A stretch of 64,000 bases of DNA, taken from contig OZ024722.1 in the NCBI GenBank assembly GCA_964016875.1, positions 18,358,576 to 18,422,575 on the forward strand, in the 5' to 3' direction. A program made the position numbers and the translations under genes. Origin of the DNA: Fallopia convolvulus. Lineage: Eukaryota; Streptophyta; Magnoliopsida; Caryophyllales; Polygonaceae. Of this stretch, positions 30,892 through 43,325 are shown in pieces. Position 1 is the first letter of the stretch, and the number at the start of each line of letters is the position of its first letter. The notes below the pieces were generated by a model that ran no database searches, was not told the DNA's origin, and worked only from the letters and a program-made list of their open reading frames with translations.

Positions 30892-32815
30892 GTCCTTCAA
30901 ATAAATTCAGGCAGAGTATAATTTTATTTATTGAAACATTGTTGTGGTGATCCTTAACCTTAGACACATCTATCTCATAGTTTTTCTCCTTTTTATTTGC
31001 ATAATAGTTTGTCACCTTAGACATAGATTTTCTCAATTCCCTATTTTTGGCCTAAATTACTAGTAGAGTTTCAATTGGTATTACATTGTTCCTTGTGAGA
31101 TCGACACTTGAGGTACTATAATTGACCCCGTTTGCTTGCGGGTTAGTTTTGGCCCCATCAATCATCCTCCTCGGGATCCATCTCGGGTGCATTTTCATGC
31201 ATTTCTTGTGAGTGCCATTCTTTTTCGAGGAAAATAAGGTATTTACATATAATATCCTTTGATTCTAGATGACGAAGATATTTGAAAGAAGTTTGAACAT
31301 TTGTTAAAGGATTTGGCTTATTGAATTCTAAGAATATTGGTAAAGAAAATTTTACTTGAAATTTTTAGAAGGAGTTTGATTTTGAAAATCGAATACCTTG
31401 GAACTTTTCATTTAAAATTTCTAACTTATAAATTTTTTCCTAAATGAGTTTTGATTTAAACTTTCAATAAAAGTGGCTAACTTAGATATTTCGTTTAAAA
31501 GTATTTATTACTTAGGTTTGAAATCCTCGAGAGAAATCACAGTTGTCTCAAAAGTAAAACGAAAGCTTGCTAAAAAGGTTGACTTCTTAAATTCCTTTGC
31601 AAGAGGATTTGAAAACCTACTCTCTTTTTAATAATAGGTTTTTAAAACGTTTTCTGTTCGAAAATAAAATCCGTCTCTTATACCATAATTGTAACTCCCC
31701 TATTTTGCAACAATGGGTATTACCGCCAATGACCTCGAATTTTTCCCGTCCAAAGTCACCCAAGGCTTTAAATTATATAATTAAACATAATTAAAGGAGA
31801 ATGAACTAAAAGCTAAATTTTTATTCACTAATAAGAACATTTGTTCATTACAATCGTAGTTGTTTTACAAATGATATAGCAACGGAATATAAAGCTCATA
31901 TTATAAAAGGGTTGTTAAAAAAAGACGTATTGAAAACACAAGTATATTTCCAAGACAACTCATATGATGATGATGATTTGCTTGGCTTAAAATGGAATAG
32001 CTAATGCACCATCTTTTGAATGCTTTGCTCTAGGAAAATTCCTTCATTTCTTCAATGTTGTCTTGCCTTAACCATCTATCCTTGCATAACTCTTCTCAAA
32101 CCTTCTAGCCTTTGTCTTTAAACCTTCAGTGAGAACTTCCAAGAGTTTGATATTTTCGCGATGGGCGAAAAATACCAGGCAAAAATGCGGAATAACGAAT
32201 TTAGTCTAAGGAGAATAAGAAAGTGAGAATGAAAATTCTCAAGGGTGCATGATGGTAATATCATCAATTCATCAACAAGATTATGGATAGCAATTATTTG
32301 AAAGTAACAACACCTTTGTGGAGCTAATAACAACGAAAATTAGTCTATCTCGAAGAGAGATGAACTAAAATACGAGAAGAAGGATACTACGAGACTGTAG
32401 TTCCTTTTAGAATATGAATATTGTTTGGAATGTTTTATTACACATCCAGTTTTATAAAAGCCTCTCGTACCCTTATCGGACCTCAACCAACCTTATCATA
32501 TTCAGAGCTACAAATCGGGGAGGTTGCCCAAAGGCGCTTAAGTACCAAGCCCACCAAGACAAGACCGAATAAGCATTCAGATTGGAAAGACGACCGTCAA
32601 AAGCCGAGAGCCGGGTTGGTCTTCCAAGTTGTACTAATCCATCCCGGGTCATTTTAATTATCGTGCACTAGCACTTTATTACATGTCAAAGCATTTCGTA
32701 TAGTTTACGATTTTTAGGGTAGTGGGTGCTATGAAAGAGCTGGATCGACAAATGGAACGGACTTCCAACACCTAGCTAGGGCGTAGATTACGATTGTGGT
32801 AGGCTGAGAATTGTT
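30892..32815. other. Degenerate LTR-like, AT-rich DNA
   Basis: 30892-31170 is the other half of the LTR-like sequence split by the solo LTR. 31171-31688 is AT-rich and unremarkable. A TGTAACTCCCCTATTTTGC start at 31690 resembles the LTR start at 33148 (TGTAACACCCCTATTTTCC). This suggests another decayed LTR, running perhaps to about 32700, but no matching end or duplication is visible. There is no gene. Confidence 0.4.
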
Positions 32816-33147
32816 GGCGCCTTATCAAAAATAAATCCCTAATTAATTAACTATAGTTAGTAAGTCGGGGTCGAATCCAAAGGAATCTAGTATTTCTAAG
32901 CTAATAGTTCTATCAAGTAGGAATAAAAGTCAGGGGATTTTGATTGATTTACTAAATCTAAAACAATCAAAGAAACAAACAATTAAATAACTCAAACACG
33001 TTTGTAAAACAAGTGTGGGAAAGTAGTATCATTCACAAGTATCGAACTTTAATTAGTTCGTTGATCATCATTCTCTTCTTAAATTCTTTATCACCTTTGA
33101 TTATTCCTATCTTGATCTTAAGTAGACTAACAAGTCAACTAGCCTTG
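32816..33147 (-). repeat. Athila-type LTR end and primer-site-like remnant
   Basis: TTGGCGCCTTATCAAAAATA at the start and AGTCGGGGTCGAATCCAAAGG shortly after resemble plant Gypsy LTR ends read in reverse. There is no coding content. It directly abuts the element C LTR. Assignment is tentative. Confidence 0.35.
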
Positions 33148-33909
33148 TGTAACACCCCTATTTTCCAACGATGAGTATTGGTGGTGCGCGAAATAATCGC
33201 TAACTAATCAGGGGTGATATGGTAACATGAGAAAGAAAAGTCGTGTTACATGCACGCTTCAAAAACAACAAATGTGTACGTGAAGTTTGGCATGCTCCCA
33301 TGCGCAGATATGTTCACATATAAATCACCCTTTTGGATCCACATGGCCACGTGGGTTAATTGGCCCAAACAATAAAAGTGGGCTTGGCACATCAAAACAA
33401 TACTAAAACACTTTGATCCATAAAAACAAGATGACCAGGTGATGGTGGGTGATAATCATAAAGGGTCAAACGAATTGGCCTCGTTGCAAAGCCTCCACGT
33501 ACATATGTGAGGATTAGGTCCAATTGGAGGCCACCATGTCACACTCTTGCAAAACCAATTGCATTTCATATACTTTTCGCTCATCCCACATCGAGGCTTA
33601 GCAAAAGTACCCAACAACAAAACACTATATATAATGAAAGCTATAGTCTAATAAAAGGGTCGAAAAACCTCTCTGACTCAAGAACTATCTTGTTTGTCAA
33701 AGTTCGACGTGTTTATTCTTCGAGTGAGATCGCGCTATTTTACGGTATAAAGTCCAAAAAGCTTTATTTGTAAAGAGTACAAAAACAATCAGTTGAAGGG
33801 TGGGGAGGAGGAAAAATCTACGTACGAAAACCACTTGGTTGTACGAAATTCCGAGAGTTAGTATTTAATAAAATCCTGTTTATAGCGCGTATTATTTCGG
33901 GTTTCATCA
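33148..33909 (+). repeat. 5' LTR of element C
   Basis: 762 bp, TGTAACACCCC to TTTCATCA. It contains a TCCCACATCGAGG phrase and a TATA-like CACTATATATAATG at about 33623-33636. 33165-33460 matches the window end. Confidence 0.85.
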
Positions 33910-33910
33910 C

Positions 33911-33929
33911 TAGCGCCGTCTGTTGGAAA
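33911..33929 (+). other. Primer-binding site of element C
   Basis: TAGCGCCGTCTGTTGGAAA, one base after the LTR end, is close to the TTGGCGCCGTCTGTGGGAA site of Tat-type elements. It suggests which autonomous lineage could have mobilised element C. Confidence 0.75.
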
Positions 33930-34110
33930 TTGACTCTCCCTATCCGACCTGCTCTCGGGTTACAATCAAGTAAGTCCGTCCAATACTCTCCCCTCCCTTC
34001 GATCATTCCATATATTTATATTTATATCTTAGCGGTCTTCGTGTTTGAACATCGCAATCTTCATTTCGGGGCCTCGCGGTCTTCGACGTGGCCAATCTCC
34101 GCGCCGTCTT

Positions 34111-34206
34111 CATGCGAGGCCAAGGTTCGAGATCATTTCATGCGAGGCCAAGCTTCGAGATCATTTTGTGTAGGCCAGGATTGGAGATCATTTTGTGAGG
34201 CAAAAA
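34111..34206 (+). repeat. 28-bp tandem repeat, about 3.4 copies
   Basis: Unit CATGCGAGGCCAAGGTTCGA plus GATCATTT, with copies at 34111, 34139 and 34166 and a partial one at 34194. Later copies are more diverged. It lies in the internal region of element C. Confidence 0.85.
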
Positions 34207-34403
34207 TAGCTAGCTAATGGTCCCTAGAAAAGGCAAGAAAACGAGGAGTTCTAGAAGACTAATCTCCGCGGTCTCCTTGCATGTTGCTTTCTTTGTTCAA
34301 AGCCAACAAGCGGCCCTCTTGCTAGCGAGGTCATTCTACGTGATGTTTGGCCACATTAAACATATCCAAGAGTGCAATGTTTTGAATTGAATGCCTGAGC
34401 AAC

Positions 34404-35879
34404 TATTGATAGGGATTTACTTAACAACAAATAAATTTTAGTCAAGACCCCCCTGTGTATAGGGAGGTCAGGATCGTCCACGGGAAGCAAGGTTATGTGC
34501 GATTACTAATTTAGGAAGCAAAAGAACGCAAAACGGAAATAAAACAAGAAAGATTAACCTAATAGCGTAGCGCAAACAGATCGGTACCGACCTTTTCAGG
34601 GTCGGCATCGATGCTGGTCTCAAACTAAAATGAAGCAGATCAAAACACAGAGAACATAGCTTCGGTACTGAGCCTATGACCTCGGTAACGATGCAAACAG
34701 AACGTAATATGAGATTTCAAATAAGAGGAAAAGATCTAGGGCAAGGGTTTACCGCGACATAATCATGCAATTAAGATAGTGTGAATCAGAAATAACATGC
34801 CTTGAACATAATGTTACCAACTTTCGTTGATTAAAGCAAGTAAATCAATCAATTCTCATCAATCAATCAACTTTCTACTTATTTTCGATCCAAAGTTTGT
34901 AACTTTCATTATCAAACGATATCAACATTCAAGTTCATAGCTTTCTCTTTCGATTAAGAAAGAAACTCGAATTATTTTGACTTTCGTCAAAGCATAAGCA
35001 CAAAACAAGTAAGAATAGATAGAAGACATTTATTCATTCAGCACACATCATTCATGCACAATCATGTCGGGTTTCCAACCCCGATCCTAGAAAAGAGAAC
35101 TACTCACACATTATTGACCATAAACAAACAAAGGGATTGAAAGAGAACATAATTTTAATTAAAACAAAAAGCTTACTTGAATTAATAATCAAAACTTGTG
35201 TTAGAACACAACTTCTTCTCCAAGTAATCTTAAAAACAACCTAAATTAGCCAAACCAAGAGAAAAAGGTGCGTATTTTGAACCTCTCACGTCTCTCTCTT
35301 AGTTCGCCAAGCAAATCCCCTATTAAAACTAAAGCTAAGACAAGGTATTTATACTAGAAAACCTATCTAAAAAGTTTCCATAAAGATAGAAATTTCTAAA
35401 CTAAAAAGATTACAGAATAAAAAAATATAAAAATCTCGAAGTCGATGTGCCTACCGACACAAGGCACCTCAGTGTCAACCCTGTCAGGGTTGGTAGACTC
35501 ATGCTGAACTCCTTTGATTTGTCTTTCCTGCAGACCTCGGTACTGAACCCATAGGGTCGGTATGGAGCCTGTTTTGCCTTAATTCCTTGCAATTCCTTTA
35601 CTTTTCCTTTGGATTTTCTCGGGATCTTCTCAAGTGCCTTTGTTTCTTCCTTCTCCTGCCAAGCTCCAATGACTCCTCTCTATCTCAATGCCTTTATAAT
35701 GCTCCAGTTTTGCTCCATAAAACCTACAGGAAACACAAAAACAGAGTAGCTTCCATACTTTTCTCAAAATATGCAAACTCATCCAAAAACTCACAAACAA
35801 ACATAAAAGCACAACTAAACTAAACTAAACTAAACAACTAAGAAAACACTTAAAAACAAAGCTAAAAACACGAACATCA
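34404..35879 (-). repeat. 3' LTR of element A
   Basis: On the + strand it runs from TATTGATAGGGATTTAC (the first TG mutated to TA) to ACACGAACATCA. It is collinear with 59175-61085 once the solo LTR there is removed. It contains copies of the TCGGTACCGA motif (34581) and related sequences. It has no gene. Confidence 0.92.
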
Positions 35880-37740
35880 AAATACCCCATACTTATGCTT
35901 GCTTGTCCTCAAGCAATCACTAAACATAGACCAAAACCAAACAACACATTTATCAAGCAAAAGCCTTCATCAAAAAGAAACATCAAAATATGAGTGAAAA
36001 TCATCAAGTGACTCTTAACGTCATCATACATATATGAACAACAAATAGACACAAACAACCACAATCCAACCTCACTAGGAAAAAATGCGTTTCACTCAAC
36101 TCTCATGTGTTTAGGCTTATAAGTTCATCTCTCAACTCAATCAAATATGTAAAAACTCATAGAAATTGGAACTTATATCACCAAACTCTCCACCAAAGAT
36201 TGTCAAAACAAGCAAAAATCATCAAGAGAACTTAGGCTCAATGAAAAACTTCATAGAAGTTTCCATTCGGTCGGTTTGTAATGGGGCTTGGTAATAACAA
36301 TAAGTGTGGAAATATTTTGGCTATGTGGTGCTAATAATATCTGAAAATAAGACTCCTAAAAACTCACACATCACCAAAATTCTCAAAACAGAACATACCA
36401 AAACTCACTTTTCTTCTTTATGCACACTCATCCTTTCACTCACCCATTAAAATCCTAGAAAGCCTCATAAACATATAAACATAAGAAACTCTTGGCTTTG
36501 AACTTTAACACACTTGCACATATTTTTCTCTTTATTCCTTCCCATTTTCTTCTCTTGCATTTTTCATCTTTTTCTGAATTTTCTTTTACTGGAAAGGGTC
36601 GGTACCGAACCTGCTAGGGTCGGTATCGAGCTGCAACTTCTTCTTGTTTTTCTCCACTAGGATAACCTCGGTACCAAGCCTACATAGGTAGGTATCGAGT
36701 CTACATTCCCTTCTTGGTTTTCTTCCTTTCTTGTGCACTTTTTACCAAGAGATCTTTTCACAACTTTAATAAAGAGACCTCCAATCTACCCCAACCAATC
36801 CCTTTCTTTTCGAACCAACATATATCTTGCACTCAACAAAAACAACTCTAACCAACTAAGTCCTAATCCCCGGATAGGGTCAAGCTTGTATCGGCTAGGA
36901 AATAATTTTGTGGAGCTTAAAATAAAAAGGCTTAAGGCTCAAAGTGGCTTCAAAAACAAGGAATAGTGTAAGGGTAGATATGGATTAATAAGGCTCATGA
37001 AAAATAAGTTCTCTATCATATGATTTCACAAGTAATGAACTAAAAATCTTATAAAGGTCTCAAGAAATAGATAACCATAACAATCTCAAGAGATAATATG
37101 CATATACAAAGTAAATCACACATGAAAAAATCAAGGGTAAATAAGCTCACAAGGAATATTTTTTTTGTTGGATTGCAATAAACTCATGCTAAAAGTCATA
37201 TGCACTCAGTTTCATCACATGCTAATTCACAATTAAAAACATTTCCTCATGAGAATCAGGCTAAACTATCAAAAACATGCTAAAAGAAATTACATGGTTA
37301 TGCAAGTAAGAGCACTCATAGAACCATAAAATCAAGGGTACTCATCCGTTCTAAAATATTTTTGTGATTTTTTTCAATTTTTTTTAAAAAAATTTATGTT
37401 TTTTTTTATGAAACGGAAAGCAACTAAAGCAATTTTAAAAACCAACAAACTAACACAAGAACATAAAAACAGCTAAACAACAAAAGCACTAGAGAACACT
37501 TTCTCCCGCACCCCATACTTAAATATATAGTGTCCCCACTATAGAAACAAAGTAAAGCATAAGAAAAGATAGGGAAAAGAAAAGAACTCACAAAGTGGTT
37601 ATTGAAGCAAATGGAAACATCCTTAAAAAATCCTTGATAGAGAGAAGGAATCAGCGTCGCTTTGGTGGAAAGTAGACTGTCATGCTCTCCATGAACTCAT
37701 CAGTGGTTCGCCAACGTTCTTCTTGCTGCCCCCAACGCTC
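35880..37740 (-). other. 3' spacer of element A
   Basis: Non-coding, A-rich on the + strand. On the - strand it ends with TTGAGGACAAGCAAGCATAA and a GTATGGGGTATTT polypurine tract at the LTR, as in element B. The TCGGTACCGA motif pairs lie at 36599-36640 and 36665-36700. A T-rich run is at 37362-37410. Confidence 0.7.
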
Positions 37741-37752
37741 CTCACTTGTCCT

Positions 37753-38515
37753 TCAGCGGGACTCATCCGTACGATGTCGTTCCTCCATCGTCCTCCACCG
37801 AGCCTCAACAATCTGGTGATGCTCATCCTCAACTGCCACACGAGCTGTATAAGCCTCCTGCCACTGGTTCATCTGTTCATGTAAATGGTAAATGTGCATA
37901 CATAGTTGTTGCATCTGACAAATCTTATGCCCACTATGGTGGAGCATCAGAACTGGAAGCATCGGTATTGGGTTGGTGCTAGTGGTGGTGATGCTCGGTA
38001 CCGAGATGGCTATGCTGGAAACGGGGGTCGGTACCGAACCTGCTAGGGTTAGTATCGGGGTTGTATGTCACGATACTATACTCCGGTGGCACGGTAACGT
38101 TCCCATTGACGCCTGTCATCCCTTCGGTAAAGGTCTCATAGGCCTCGGTACCGACCTTCGTAGCAAAGGTCGGTTCCTCGGTACCAAACTGGTGATGCTC
38201 GGTACCGACCTCCTCTATAGGGGCTGGAGCATCTTTTGGCATGGCGTCCTCCTCTCGCTCGTACCGCGATTCGGATATCCTTAAGGAAGGTTCATATTGG
38301 GGCTTCTTGGCTAGCGACAATGGTGTGGAAGTCCAAGCCTCGTACCGATTGGGAAGGTACAAGAGCTCTAACTTATCACACGTGACAAGCACTTGGCGAC
38401 CTTGAATCGGAGTGGTGAACCCTTCCTGACATCTCTAAAAAAAATCCCGGAAGAGATCCAGTAGCTCATGCCCAACTTTTACGGACGAAGTGCACTGTAG
38501 TGTGTAGGATCAATC
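37753..38515 (-). pseudogene. ATHILA-ORF-like gene of element A, C-terminal part
   Basis: This continues the frame from 43326-44090 on the far side of the CACTA insertion. It aligns with 51390-52150 of element B: TCDKLELLYLPNRYEAW (B: TQDKLEMLQVPNWYEA), a variable GTE-repeat region produced by the TCGGTACCGA motif (VGTEHHQFGTEEP), and a C-terminal coiled coil (HEQMNQWQEAYTARVAVEDE). A frame change lies near 37970. The protein's function is unknown. Confidence 0.75.
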
Positions 38516-38556
38516 CTACACTACAACAGAAAAGCTTTTTTGCGACCAAATTTTTA

Positions 38557-39070
38557 GTGAGAAATTTATTTTCCTCGCTAAATGTGACTTTTGGCGAGAA
38601 ATTTAATGATTTCTCTTTAAATGTGACTCCAATTTTCGCGTGAAATTTATTTTTCTCGCTAAATGTTGCTTTTGGCGAGGAATTTAATAATTCCTCTTTA
38701 AATGTGACTTTATTTTTAGCGAGAAATTTATTTTCCTCGCTGAATGTGACTTTTGACGAGAAATTTAATGGTTCCTCTTTAAATGTGACTTCAGTTTTAG
38801 CGAGAAATTTATTTTCCTCGCTAAATGTTCCTTTTGGCGAGGAATTTAATGATTCCTCTTTAAATGTGACTTCACTTTTAGCGATAAATTTGTTTTCCTC
38901 GCTAAATGTGACTTTTGACGAGAAATTTAATGATTCGTCTTTAAATGTGACTTCAGTTTTAGCGAAAAATTTATTTTCCTCGCTAAATGAGGCTTTTGGT
39001 GAGGAATTTAAAGATTCCTCTTTAAATGTGACTTCACTTTTAGCGAGAAAGTTATATTCCTTGTTAAACA
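38557..39070. repeat. 81-bp subterminal tandem array of the CACTA element
   Basis: About 6.3 units start near 38557, 38634, 38717, 38798, 38879, 38960 and 39041. Units alternate between two types (GACGAGAAA with TTCAG, GGCGAGGAA with TTCAC), giving a 162-bp higher-order repeat. Because 81 is divisible by three, long open frames appear on both strands (38466-39074 and 38704-39090). These are repeat artefacts, not genes. Confidence 0.88.
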
Positions 39071-39221
39071 CCACATGCTATGACACATAAAAATATACTA
39101 ATTTAATATATTAGATTAATATATATAATTTTTTTATCCATAAATATGATAAATATAAAATTATTTTATATAATTTTTCTATCCATAAGTAAATTTTTAA
39201 TTACATATTACTGATATTAAG

Positions 39222-40730
39222 TTTCCATGAGTATGACAAATATTAAATAGTAGTTTAATGTCCCAACTCCCAAGTACCCTTTTTTAATTTAATATCCCAT
39301 AATAACTAATTTTAATATCTCTAAATCAAATAGATAAATTTTATATCCATAAATATTAAATATGAACCATATTTAAATAATAGGTTTTAAAAATTAAAAT
39401 TTTAGATTCTTTTATATTTAACTTTATAATCAAACTATAATAACCATGTAATTTTATATTAATTTTGGATTGGTATATTAATTTTTTATTTGTAAATATG
39501 AAAATGTATTTAAATAATATTGATCATATTTTTCATATTAATTTCTAATTTTTAGTATTATTTTTCTATAAATAAGAATTACAATTTTTAAATTTCCATC
39601 AATATTAAGTTTCTATCCATAAACATGACAAATATAAAATACTAATTTAATTTATCAACTACCCTTTTTTAATTTAATATCCCATATTAATTAATTTTAA
39701 TATCTCTAAATGAAATAGATAACTTTTATATAAATAAGTATGAAATATGAACCATATTTTAAATTATGGGTTTTAAATATTAAATTTTTAGATTCTTTTA
39801 TATTAATTTTCTATTCAAAACTTTAATAAATTTTTTTATTATTATGAACCATATCTTTAATCTTGTAATTTTCTATTAAATTTTGTATTTTTTATATATT
39901 TTTTTATCTATAGGTATGACAAATTGATAATGTATTTAAATAAAATTATTTCATATTTTTCAATATTAATTTTCTATAAATAAGAACGACAACTTTTTAA
40001 ATTTCCATTAATATTAAGTTTCTATTCTATCCAAAAATATGAAAAATATAAAATATTAATTTAGTGTCTCAACCACCCTTTTTTACTTTAATATCTCACC
40101 ATAAGTATGAAATATAAACCATATTTTAAATATTAAATTTTCAGATTTGTTCATATTAACTTTCTATTTAAAAGTATAATAACTTTTATTATTATTATGA
40201 ACCATATATTTAAACATGTATTTTTATATTATTTTTTAGATTTTTTAGATTAATTTTTTATTTTTAAGAATGATAACATATTTAATTAGTATTGCCCATA
40301 TTTTTATATTAATTTCAGATTTTTCAATATTAATTTTCTATACATAATATTCATCAATAGTAAGTTTATATCCATAAATATGACAAATATAAAATAGTAA
40401 TTTAATATCCAATCTACATTTTTCTAATTTAGTGTCCCATAATACATTAACTTTAATATCTCTAAATCAAATAGATAACTTCTATATCCATAAGTATGAA
40501 ATATGACTATATTTTAAATTACTGGTTTTCAATATTAAATTTTCAAATACTTTCATTTTAACGTTCTATTCAAACATATAATAATTTTTTATTTAGTATG
40601 AACCATATCTTTAATCATGTATTTTATACAAATATTTGGTTTTTTATATTTTTTTTATAAGTATGGCAATATTTTTAATTAATATTGACCATATTTTTTA
40701 TTTTAATTTCATATTTTTCAATATATCATA
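39222..40730. repeat. Four diverged AT-rich tandem units of 340-410 bp
   Basis: Each unit starts AGTAAGTTT/ATTAAGTTT with CCATAAATATGACAAATAT. It continues with TTTAATATCCCATAAT, ATATCTCTAAATCAAATAGA, GAAATATGAACCATATTT and ATTAAATTTTAGATTCTTT. Units begin near 39222, 39602, 40010 and 40351. There is no coding potential. Confidence 0.75.
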
Positions 40731-40731
40731 A

Positions 40732-41630
40732 TCATAACTATATACTAAAGCGGAGGTTAAAAAATTTATTAAATCACATATGCCACTTTTAGATTGGACC
40801 ACACCACCCTTTTTTTTAAACGAATCTGATTGGTTGAAATTTAATTGGGTATTTTTATTGGTTAAACATCATTGTAGATCCCACATATAATAGAAGTATT
40901 ATTTATATCCATGTGAAATATTCTATAAGATTTGGATTTGGCAATTTTTGGCTAAATAATCATTAAATAAAAAATATCCATTTCTACAAATTTTTTATTT
41001 TCCAAAAGACTATAAAAAATATCTGAAATATTTCATAATAATTTAAATTTAAAAATCTTTATATATATATATATATATATCATTGTTCAAAATTTTTGTA
41101 TCATCATAACTATAAGCTAAAGCGGAGGTTAAAAAATTTATTAAACGACACATGTCATTTTTTAGATTGGACTACGCCACCCTTTTTTTTTTAAACTAAT
41201 CTTTTATTTTTGGATATGATAAATTCTTATCCATGTTTTTTGAATATATGATATAAAATCCCATTATTAAACAATTTTTTATTTTTGGATATGATAGATA
41301 GGAAGATCATTAACATATTTTTTTATACTATCATACAAATTCTAGAAGATTATATTATATTTTCCTTAATTTCCTTTTTGGAATTTTATGTGAATATAGA
41401 AGATTTTTATCTTTAAAAACTATATTTTTTTTAATCTTTTCTTATTAACTATCTTTCTAACTTTTTATTGAAAAGATTTTTTAAAAAGTAAATTTGATTA
41501 ATTTTTTAAGAATTTACATTATTTTTGGCTCTTTATTTATTTTTGTATATTTAATTTATTAATATCATATTTATAATATATCTAAAAATTGATGAGTCGT
41601 AGTCGTGCATGACACGACGAGTACAACTAG
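40732..41630 (+). mobile_element. Helitron-like DNA inside the CACTA element
   Basis: TCATAACTATATACTAAAGCGG near 40732 and TCATAACTATAAGCTAAAGCGG near 41104 are two copies of a Helitron-type 5' terminus, each followed by ~90 bp of similar sequence. At 41602-41618 GTCGTG-CATGA-CACGAC forms a hairpin, followed after eight bases by CTAG (41627-41630), the classic 3' end. The unit 41104-41630 has both ends. The first copy is truncated. The 3' flank is A, not the expected T. Confidence 0.6.
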
Positions 41631-42230
41631 AATTACTATATACTAAAGCAATAGCAAATTCTGTCACCATATTGCGTCACATCACCCCTTTTGTTGATAT
41701 AATAATTCAAAGCGAGTTTCGGTTTCTATTCGGTTCGTTTTATTTCGGGTTTTGTGTTCAAATTTTCGGGTCTTGACCCTAAAGTTATCGGGCGGTTTGG
41801 GTCGAGTTTGCAGCTTTTCTGTCCACTCGCCGCCGATCCCGCTCGTCACCGATCGATTCTGAATCGTCCTATTCGCTGCCGATGCTCGCTCTTGTGGCCG
41901 CCGCTGCAGCGAGGATCAATCCATTCTAGCCCGGTCGAGTCTTTTCAATTATTCGACGTTGCCGCCGTTAGTGCCGGTAAACCTTCGTTTTCGTTGTCCT
42001 GCCTTCCTGTTTTATTTTCCCAATTGTAGATCACATCGGTTCTCACCCCGAATTGAATCACCCTATGTTAATTCAGGTTCAAAGCATCTGGTTGATCCTG
42101 GTTCGACTAAGACCTTTCTGAGAGGCCACAAGTTCCATTTCGCAGAGGTGTGCGTTGTCCTTTTTGTTTTCTTCCGTCTTCTTCCCAATTGTATCGATCG
42201 ATGATGGATTTTTCCTTTCGGTCAAATCTT
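41631..42230 (+). other. GC-rich island, possible captured gene fragment
   Basis: It starts with another ACTATATACTAAAGC-type 5' terminus and then changes abruptly from AT-rich to balanced GC with many CG dinucleotides (about 41700-42190). Open stretches exist on the + strand (41754-42029, 41959-42204) but match no protein I recognise. A transduplicated host 5'UTR/exon is plausible for Helitron or CACTA cargo. Confidence 0.4.
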
Positions 42231-43225
42231 GTAATTTTTGTGTGGATTTTGGTACTGTAATCGGAATCGAATGCGTTAGTATTGAGTAAGTTGTGTTGAT
42301 TCCAGTCCATATATTTTGAGTTGTGGTCTCATGAATTGTAAACTATGCAATTTTGGTTCGTAACTATGTAATTCGGCCGACTTCAAAATTTTGGTTCGTA
42401 ACTGTCTTTATTGTTGATGTTCTAATTGGGTTATAATTCATTTGGGCATATGGATTCGAATAAGAGAGTTGTTCTATGTAACCTCGGTCAATTGGTTTTG
42501 GTTGCAAGTATATATGTGAGTCTAGTCTAAAGCTGGATGGGTTTGAGCATTTGAGTTCAAATGGCAACAATGATTTATGACCATTGCAAACAATCAGTTC
42601 GTTTGGTTTAGTCAAACAACAAAATTAGCGATGAAATATCCGGTCAATAACGAGGAATAACTTTCTGGCCAAAAATTATATTTTTCGATAATAAATATAA
42701 TTCCTATAGTGACAAACTACTTTTGTCGTTAAAAAGTGCATGTAGCGAGATACTATTTTCTCGCTAAAAAGGTATAAAAAGCGAGGAATTTGATTTTCTC
42801 GATAAAATGTACATATCTCGAGGAAAAAAATTTGTGGCTAAAATTATTTTAAATATTTTTCATCTATAATATTTAATTACAAGTCATTTTTAACGAGGAA
42901 ATAAAAGGATTAGCGACAAAATTTATTTGGTCGACAATAATATTTAACGACCATTGTCAAATTCTTAATCTTAATTGGCAACGAAATTGTATACCTTTTT
43001 GCGAGAAAAATAATTGGCGCGAAATTATAATACCGAGAAAAATTATTATCATCGCGAAAAGTTTTTTCCGAGAATTTTTTTTTTCCTCGTTGAAACCTTT
43101 CCTTGACGAGCTTTCTACGACGAACTGGCGAGAAAATTAATTTCCTCGCCAAAAACCTTTAGCGACAAAATCTCCACTTTTAGCGAGGAATTTTTCTCTC
43201 GCTAAAACACCTTTCTGTTGTAGTG
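42231..43225. repeat. Right subterminal region of the CACTA element
   Basis: From about 42620 the words CTCGCTAAAAAG, GCGAGGAATTT, AGCGACAAAAT and their inverted forms recur up to the terminus. They mirror the motif set of the left end but without a regular period. 42231-42620 has no repeats or gene. Confidence 0.7.
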
Positions 43226-43325
43226 CTAAGAGCCAAAGCTAAGAGGCTCACTAACCCGCCAAAATAGACACCTTGCAGATGTGCCCCCTGTTGCTCCACA
43301 TACGTCACCCATTCATACCCCAAGT

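Larger units (their letters stand above)
38516..43228. mobile_element. CACTA transposon, non-autonomous, with 3-bp target duplication
   Basis: 38519-43225 (4,707 bp) begins CACTACAACAGAAA and ends TTTCTGTTGTAGTG, a perfect 14-bp terminal inverted repeat. CTA duplications lie at 38516-38518 and 43226-43228. This is diagnostic of CACTA (En/Spm) elements. Both ends carry subterminal repeats rich in GCGAGAAATTT / CTCGCTAAATG words. No transposase is recognised; the interior is mostly very AT-rich tandem repeats plus Helitron-like DNA. It splits the extra ORF of element A. Confidence 0.92.

Noticed and set aside
38466..39090. Long open frames on both strands (202 and 128 codons) at the CACTA left end
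   Set aside because: They follow the 81-bp tandem repeat, whose period is divisible by three. The peptides are the same short repeat and have no domain features.
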